Assembly (NCBI GenBank): GCA_021792975.1
Contig: JAJYTR010000003.1
Span: 24,693 to 80,533 of the forward strand
Reading direction: 5' to 3'
DNA length: 55,841 nucleotides
DNA from: Pseudomonadota bacterium
Lineage (GTDB): Bacteria; Pseudomonadota; Gammaproteobacteria; Xanthomonadales; Rhodanobacteraceae
Shown in pieces: positions 55,400-55,841 of the stretch. A program made the position numbers and the translations under genes. Position 1 is the stretch's first letter. Each line of letters starts with the position of its first letter. The notes under the pieces were generated by a model that worked only from the letters and a program-made list of their open reading frames with translations, ran no database searches and was not told where the DNA came from.

Positions 55400-55423
55400 G
55401 GCCGCTTTTGAGCGGATTGCCCG

Positions 55424-55841
55424 ATGCGCCTCAGCCAGTTCCACCTCAACACCACCAGGGAAGCGCCGGCCGACGCCGAAGTCGTCAGCCACCGGCTGAT
55501 GCTGCGCGCCGGCATGCTGCGCAAGCTGGCCGCCGGCATCTACACCTGGACGCCGCTGGGCCTGCGCGTGCTGCGCAAGGTCGAGGCCATCGTGCGCGAG
55601 GAGATGGTCCGCGCCGGCGCCATCGAACTGCTGATGCCTTCGATCCAGCCGCGCGAACTGTGGGAGGAAACCGGGCGCTGGCAGAAATTCGGCGGCCAGT
55701 TGCTGAAGCTGAAGGACCGCAAGGACCAGGAATACTGCTACGGCCCCACCCACGAGGAAGTGATCACCGATTTCGCCCGCAACGAGCTGAAAAGCTACCG
55801 CCAGCTGCCGGTCAATTTCTTCCAGATCCAGACCAAGTTCC
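55424..55841 (+). CDS. proS: prolyl-tRNA synthetase (5' part)
   Basis: The first 139 codons are present and the gene runs off the window. The product begins [20 protein letters not shown] and continues with [21 protein letters not shown] and the class II motif 1 region ([18 protein letters not shown]), then [20 protein letters not shown] and the motif 2 part [18 protein letters not shown]. The N-terminus is typical of the bacterial ProS with an editing domain. The start is set by the family. Confidence 0.96.
   Translation, partial: MRLSQFHLNTTREAPADAEVVSHRLMLRAGMLRKLAAGIYTWTPLGLRVLRKVEAIVREEMVRAGAIELLMPSIQPRELWEETGRWQKFGGQLLKLKDRKDQEYCYGPTHEEVITDFARNELKSYRQLPVNFFQIQTKF

Overview
This window is chromosomal DNA from a very GC-rich gammaproteobacterium, most likely a member of the Xanthomonadales (Lysobacterales). 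The inference rests on an SAH riboswitch in front of ahcY, a short (lidless) adenylate kinase, a PPi-type phosphofructokinase, an otsB / GH15 / otsA block, petABC followed by sspAB, a bTHX ribosomal protein with a long basic tail, and the HutF branch of histidine breakdown. No species name can be given from the sequence alone. Most of the window is dense housekeeping DNA with short gaps and many 4-bp ATGA or GTGA stop/start overlaps.

Layout. 1-3240: a 128-bp tandem repeat of hairpins, thiS, a FecR/DUF6600-type exported protein, and tRNA-Gly(CCC). 3290-8150: rimK, a small exported protein, a candidate sRNA with a C6-loop terminator, an OmpR-type two-component pair and a ferredoxin-NADP reductase. 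8157-12487: ilvE, PPi-PFK, adk and mpl. 12570-19275: mscS, the trehalose block otsB-GH15-otsA and a GH39 glycosidase. 19410-23832: an ABC exporter, a LON-domain protein, a DUF4124-like protein and metF. 24197-26405: an AT-richer accessory island. 26464-28160: ahcY with its SAH riboswitch. 28160-35572: ppc, hemN, fnr, miaB and a lytic transglycosylase. 35684-39405: cytochrome bc1 (petABC) and sspAB. 39419-48004: nadC, a DUF1631 protein, trm112, purEK, sodB, grxD, an SDR, marC and an unknown protein. 48164-55841: gltX, zur, a zinc CDF exporter, bTHX, hutI, a CLC transporter, hutF and the 5' part of proS.

The most unusual part is the island between ahcY and metF. It holds five small genes in one orientation (a 4-TM protein, a NYN-domain nuclease-like protein, a membrane-anchored protein, a small antitoxin-like protein and a 2-TM protein). 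Integron attC-like cores (RYYYAAC ... GTTRRRY) separate several of them, and a perfect TTGACA -35 box lies just upstream. No integrase is visible. I read it as a small cluster of gene cassettes lacking an integrase (CALIN-like), possibly carrying defence or toxin-antitoxin functions.

The flanking methionine-cycle genes share a second signal. A 26-bp near-palindrome, identical at 21 of 26 positions, lies directly upstream of metF and directly upstream of the SAH riboswitch of ahcY. The two genes may therefore form a small regulon (transcription factor plus riboswitch) that stays coordinated although the island separates them. Other regulatory signals are a Fnr box whose centre lies 41.5 bp before the hemN start codon, next to a four-cysteine Fnr gene, and several genes whose -10-like box ends exactly 6 nt before the ATG, suggesting leaderless mRNAs.
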